Source of the DNA: an uncultured Bacilli bacterium
GTDB taxonomy: Bacteria; Bacillota_I; Bacilli_A; RF39; UBA660
Assembly: GCA_944372725.1 (NCBI GenBank)
Contig: CALWAA010000047.1
Coordinates: 1-7,870, forward strand
DNA length: 7,870 nucleotides
Direction: 5' to 3'
A model generated the notes under the pieces. The model was not told the origin of the DNA. It did not search any database and saw nothing but the letters and a program-made list of their open reading frames with translations. Below, piece by piece: positions 6,417 through 7,870 of this stretch. Position numbers and translations under genes: made by a program. The stretch's first letter is position 1. The number at the start of each line of letters is the position of its first letter.

Positions 6417-6441
6417 AAGAAAAAAGAGGTGAAGCCTCTTT
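6413..6441 (-). terminator. Rho-independent terminator after the tiny membrane protein genes
   Basis: On the minus strand AAAGAGG (6435-6441) pairs with CCTCTTT (6423-6429) around a 5-base loop, then a T-rich run continues to about 6413. The stem begins inside the TAA stop (6440-6442) of the 41-codon gene. The tail runs into the -35 box of the next promoter. Confidence 0.8.
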
Positions 6442-6565
6442 AAAAATATAAAAATCCGCCAAAGATAATTGCAAGTAGAATAAATAAAACAATTATTAAA
6501 AATGCGCTACTTTGAAGTCCGCATCCTCCATTATTAGAAGGACACTTGTCTTTACAACATCCCAT
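6440..6565 (-). CDS. YjcZ-like tiny membrane protein, 41 aa, Cys-rich N-terminus
   Basis: This 41-codon gene starts at ATG 6563-6565, with a near-perfect AAGGAGG six bases upstream, and ends at TAA 6440-6442 in a terminator. Residues 1-20 are short, polar and rich in Cys and Gly (MGCCKDKCPSNNGGCG, four Cys); residues about 21-41 are one hydrophobic span (FLIIVLFILLAIIFGGFLYF). The VLFILL core followed by Gly is typical of the YjcZ/SscA group of tiny Gly-rich sporulation proteins in Bacillus, linked to the spore coat. It lies 27 bases after a 30-codon paralogue and probably shares its transcript. The four cysteines are unusual for that group and could bind metal or form disulfides. The class call is good; the exact role is unknown. 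Confidence 0.75.
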   Translation of the reverse strand: MGCCKDKCPSNNGGCGLQSSAFLIIVLFILLAIIFGGFLYF

Positions 6566-6592
6566 GGGACACCTCCTTAAGACTAAAAAAGA

Positions 6593-6685
6593 CTAAATGA
6601 ATGCTCCTACTATGATGACAAGTAAGATAAATAATACTAATATCATCGCAGCACTTAAACCTGTGCCACATCCACAATTATTCAT
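6593..6685 (-). CDS. YjcZ-like tiny membrane protein, 30 aa
   Basis: This 30-codon gene starts at ATG 6683-6685, after AAAGGAGG at 8-base spacing, and ends at TAG 6593-6595. The product is MNNCGCGTGLSAA followed by a single hydrophobic span (MILVLFILLVIIVGAFI). The VLFILLxII-VGA core closely matches tiny YjcZ/SscA-type sporulation proteins. It is a paralogue of the 41-aa protein just downstream: both have Cys and Gly before the span and share LFILL. A sigma-K-like promoter lies about 30 bases upstream, which fits late mother-cell expression and a coat or outer-membrane location. Real expression is supported by the ribosome site and the tandem arrangement. Confidence 0.75.
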   Translation of the reverse strand: MNNCGCGTGLSAAMILVLFILLVIIVGAFI

Positions 6686-6718
6686 AAATCATTCCTCCTT
6701 TATTTGTCTTTTCACTTA

Positions 6719-6745
6719 TATATTATGGTTAAGGTGTAAATTGGT
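6719..6745 (-). promoter_or_regulatory. Candidate sigma-K-type sporulation promoter for the tiny protein pair
   Basis: On the minus strand CATAATATA (6719-6727) fits the sigma-K -10 form CATAnnnTA exactly, and AC (6744-6745) lies 16 bases upstream, as in the AC -35 element. No good sigma-A -35 box is present at the right distance. Transcription would start near 6711, about 25 bases before the first gene. An inverted repeat, AATTGG (6739-6744) with CCAATT (6759-6764), covers the -35 side. The motif is short, so chance matches are possible. Confidence 0.5.
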
Positions 6746-6812
6746 GCGGGATAAAAACCCAATTATTATTTACTTTTTTTGGTGAAAATAAGGATTTATC
6801 TTTGTATTTTTC

Positions 6813-6841
6813 TTGTAATTTTCATATTTAGTTGCTATAAT
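6813..6841 (+). promoter_or_regulatory. Sigma-A extended -10 promoter of the PrsA-like gene
   Basis: A perfect TATAAT (6836-6841) preceded by TGC (extended -10) lies 17 bases after TTGTAA (6813-6818). Transcription would start near 6848, so the leader would be only about 15 bases, and the AGGAGG ribosome site (6849-6854) would sit at the very 5' end of the RNA. The divergent gap 6686-6862 holds this promoter and the sigma-K-like one; I see no other gene in it. Confidence 0.65.
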
Positions 6842-6862
6842 TCTTATTAGGAGGAAATATTA

Positions 6863-7870
6863 ATGAAGAAAAAAGTATTGATTTTAGGAGTATGCAGTTT
6901 ACTTCTATGTGGTTGTGGTAAAATACCAACATTATCAAATGGCGATGAGGCAGTAGTAACATTTAAAGATGGTGATATGATTAGCGCTAATGAGTTTTAT
7001 GAGGAGATTAAAAACACCTATGGTTTGGATGCTTTAATTAATATGATTGATAAGTATGTTTTTGAAAAAGAATTTGCTGATGATATAGAAGATGCTTTAG
7101 CATATGCGAAAGCTTCTGTAGACCAATTAATTACTTATACTGGTAGTGAAGAAGACGCGCTTACTTATGTTCAACAATATTATGGATATCAAACGCTAGA
7201 TGCTTATCAAAACTTCGCTTATATTGGTTACTTACAAAGTATTGCTATTACTGAGTATGTAAAAGAAAATATTACCGAAGAAGAATTAAAAGATTATTAT
7301 GAGAATGAAGTTTATCCAGATATGACAATTTCTCATATATTAATCACACCAGATGTTACAGATGATATGACTGATGAGGAAAAAGAAGAAGAGGAAAACA
7401 AAGCAAAAGAAACTATCGAAAGTATTATCGACAAGTTAAATGAAGCAAAAGATAACGATGAAGATATTGAAAGTGTATTTGCTGATTTAGCAAAAGAATA
7501 TTCAGAAGATGATGATACTAAAGATGATGGTGGTAATCTTGGTGAAATTAACATTGGTGATTTAGATAGTAACTATGATGAATTAATTAAAGCAGCTAGC
7601 AAACTTAAAGATGGCGAATATTCAACAGAAGTAATTACTACTGAACTTGGATATCATGTTATTTTAAAAACAAAAACTGGTGAAAAAGCTAGTTACGATG
7701 ATTCTGTAGATACTATGAAAGATGCAATTACTCAAGATAAACTAAATGAAGACCAATCATTAATGGTAGATGCTATTCGTTATTATCGTGATTTATATGA
7801 ACTTGATATTATTGATAGTGAAATGGATAGTCAATATAGTATTTATATGAATAATTTAATTAATACTTAT
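6863..7870 (+). CDS. prsA: PrsA-like peptidyl-prolyl isomerase (parvulin) lipoprotein, partial
   Basis: At least 336 codons are present and the frame is open at the window end, so the C-terminus is missing. The start ATG follows AGGAGG by 8 bases. The N-terminus is a lipoprotein signal: MKKK, a hydrophobic core and lipobox LCGC, with Cys18 as the lipidated residue. Residues about 156-270 form a parvulin domain with SHILI (157-161), VFADLAKEYSED, GGNLG (223-227) and GYHVI (263-267), matching PrsA and related foldases. Such proteins sit on the outer face of the membrane and help exported proteins fold after Sec export. The helical flanks on either side correspond to the chaperone (SurA-like) part. 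A strongly acidic insert (about 163-183) breaks the parvulin domain after its first strand. PrsA, rather than another parvulin lipoprotein, is likely but not certain. Confidence 0.88.
   Translation, partial: MKKKVLILGVCSLLLCGCGKIPTLSNGDEAVVTFKDGDMISANEFYEEIKNTYGLDALINMIDKYVFEKEFADDIEDALAYAKASVDQLITYTGSEEDALTYVQQYYGYQTLDAYQNFAYIGYLQSIAITEYVKENITEEELKDYYENEVYPDMTISHILITPDVTDDMTDEEKEEEENKAKETIESIIDKLNEAKDNDEDIESVFADLAKEYSEDDDTKDDGGNLGEINIGDLDSNYDELIKAASKLKDGEYSTEVITTELGYHVILKTKTGEKASYDDSVDTMKDAITQDKLNEDQSLMVDAIRYYRDLYELDIIDSEMDSQYSIYMNNLINTY

Noticed and set aside
6739..6764. Inverted repeat AATTGG/CCAATT as a terminator
   Set aside because: It has a 14-base loop, a weak AT-rich stem and no gene ending beside it; at most an operator near the sigma-K-like promoter.
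6597..6785. 62-codon plus-strand frame over the tiny membrane protein genes
   Set aside because: It lies antisense to a gene with a good ribosome site and family resemblance, and has no ribosome site of its own.
7333..7554. 73-codon minus-strand Ser-rich frame inside the PrsA-like gene
   Set aside because: It mirrors the acidic Asp/Glu codons of the parvulin gene; no ribosome site or promoter seen.

Overview
The window is AT-rich Gram-positive DNA. Its genes have strong AGGAGG-type ribosome sites, use TGG for tryptophan and end in TAA/TAG. It carries a Bacillus-like division gene block, two tiny membrane proteins resembling the YjcZ/SscA sporulation family, and a PrsA-type foldase lipoprotein. 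Together these suggest a low-GC Bacillota, probably an endospore-forming member of the Bacilli. I cannot name the species. Codon use gives no sign of a reassigned mycoplasma-type code.

Layout, left to right. (1) 1-300, minus strand: the N-terminal 100 codons of a YhcG/DUF1016-type PDDEXK nuclease, with its own promoter and a candidate LexA-like site. (2) 466-4549, minus strand: a short division and cell wall (dcw) operon, mraZ-rsmH-ftsL-pbpB, followed by a 58-codon unknown ORF and a terminator. The four main genes are separated by 1, 3 and 10 bases, and each ribosome site lies in the end of the gene before it. The mraZ leader carries five TGG boxes, four of them at an exact 10-base period, forming a clear MraZ auto-operator over the promoter and 5' UTR. 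The usual downstream genes (mraY, murD, ftsW, murG, ftsA/ftsZ) do not follow. (3) 4608-6416, minus strand: a two-gene operon of overlapping unknown cytoplasmic helical proteins (448 and 139 aa), with a consensus promoter and a terminator. (4) 6413-6745, minus strand: two tandem tiny Cys/Gly plus transmembrane proteins (30 and 41 aa) behind a sigma-K-like promoter. (5) 6813-7870, plus strand: an extended -10 promoter and a PrsA-like lipoprotein with a parvulin domain, cut by the window end.

The dcw part makes the septal transpeptidase (PBP2B), its partner FtsL, the 16S rRNA methyltransferase RsmH and their regulator MraZ. PrsA foldases commonly assist folding of exported proteins, including penicillin-binding proteins. 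All three terminators overlap the stop codon of the gene they follow. The least explained items are the 448/139-aa pair, the 58-aa ORF and the possible SOS control of the nuclease gene. I see no rRNA, tRNA, CRISPR array or insertion sequence.
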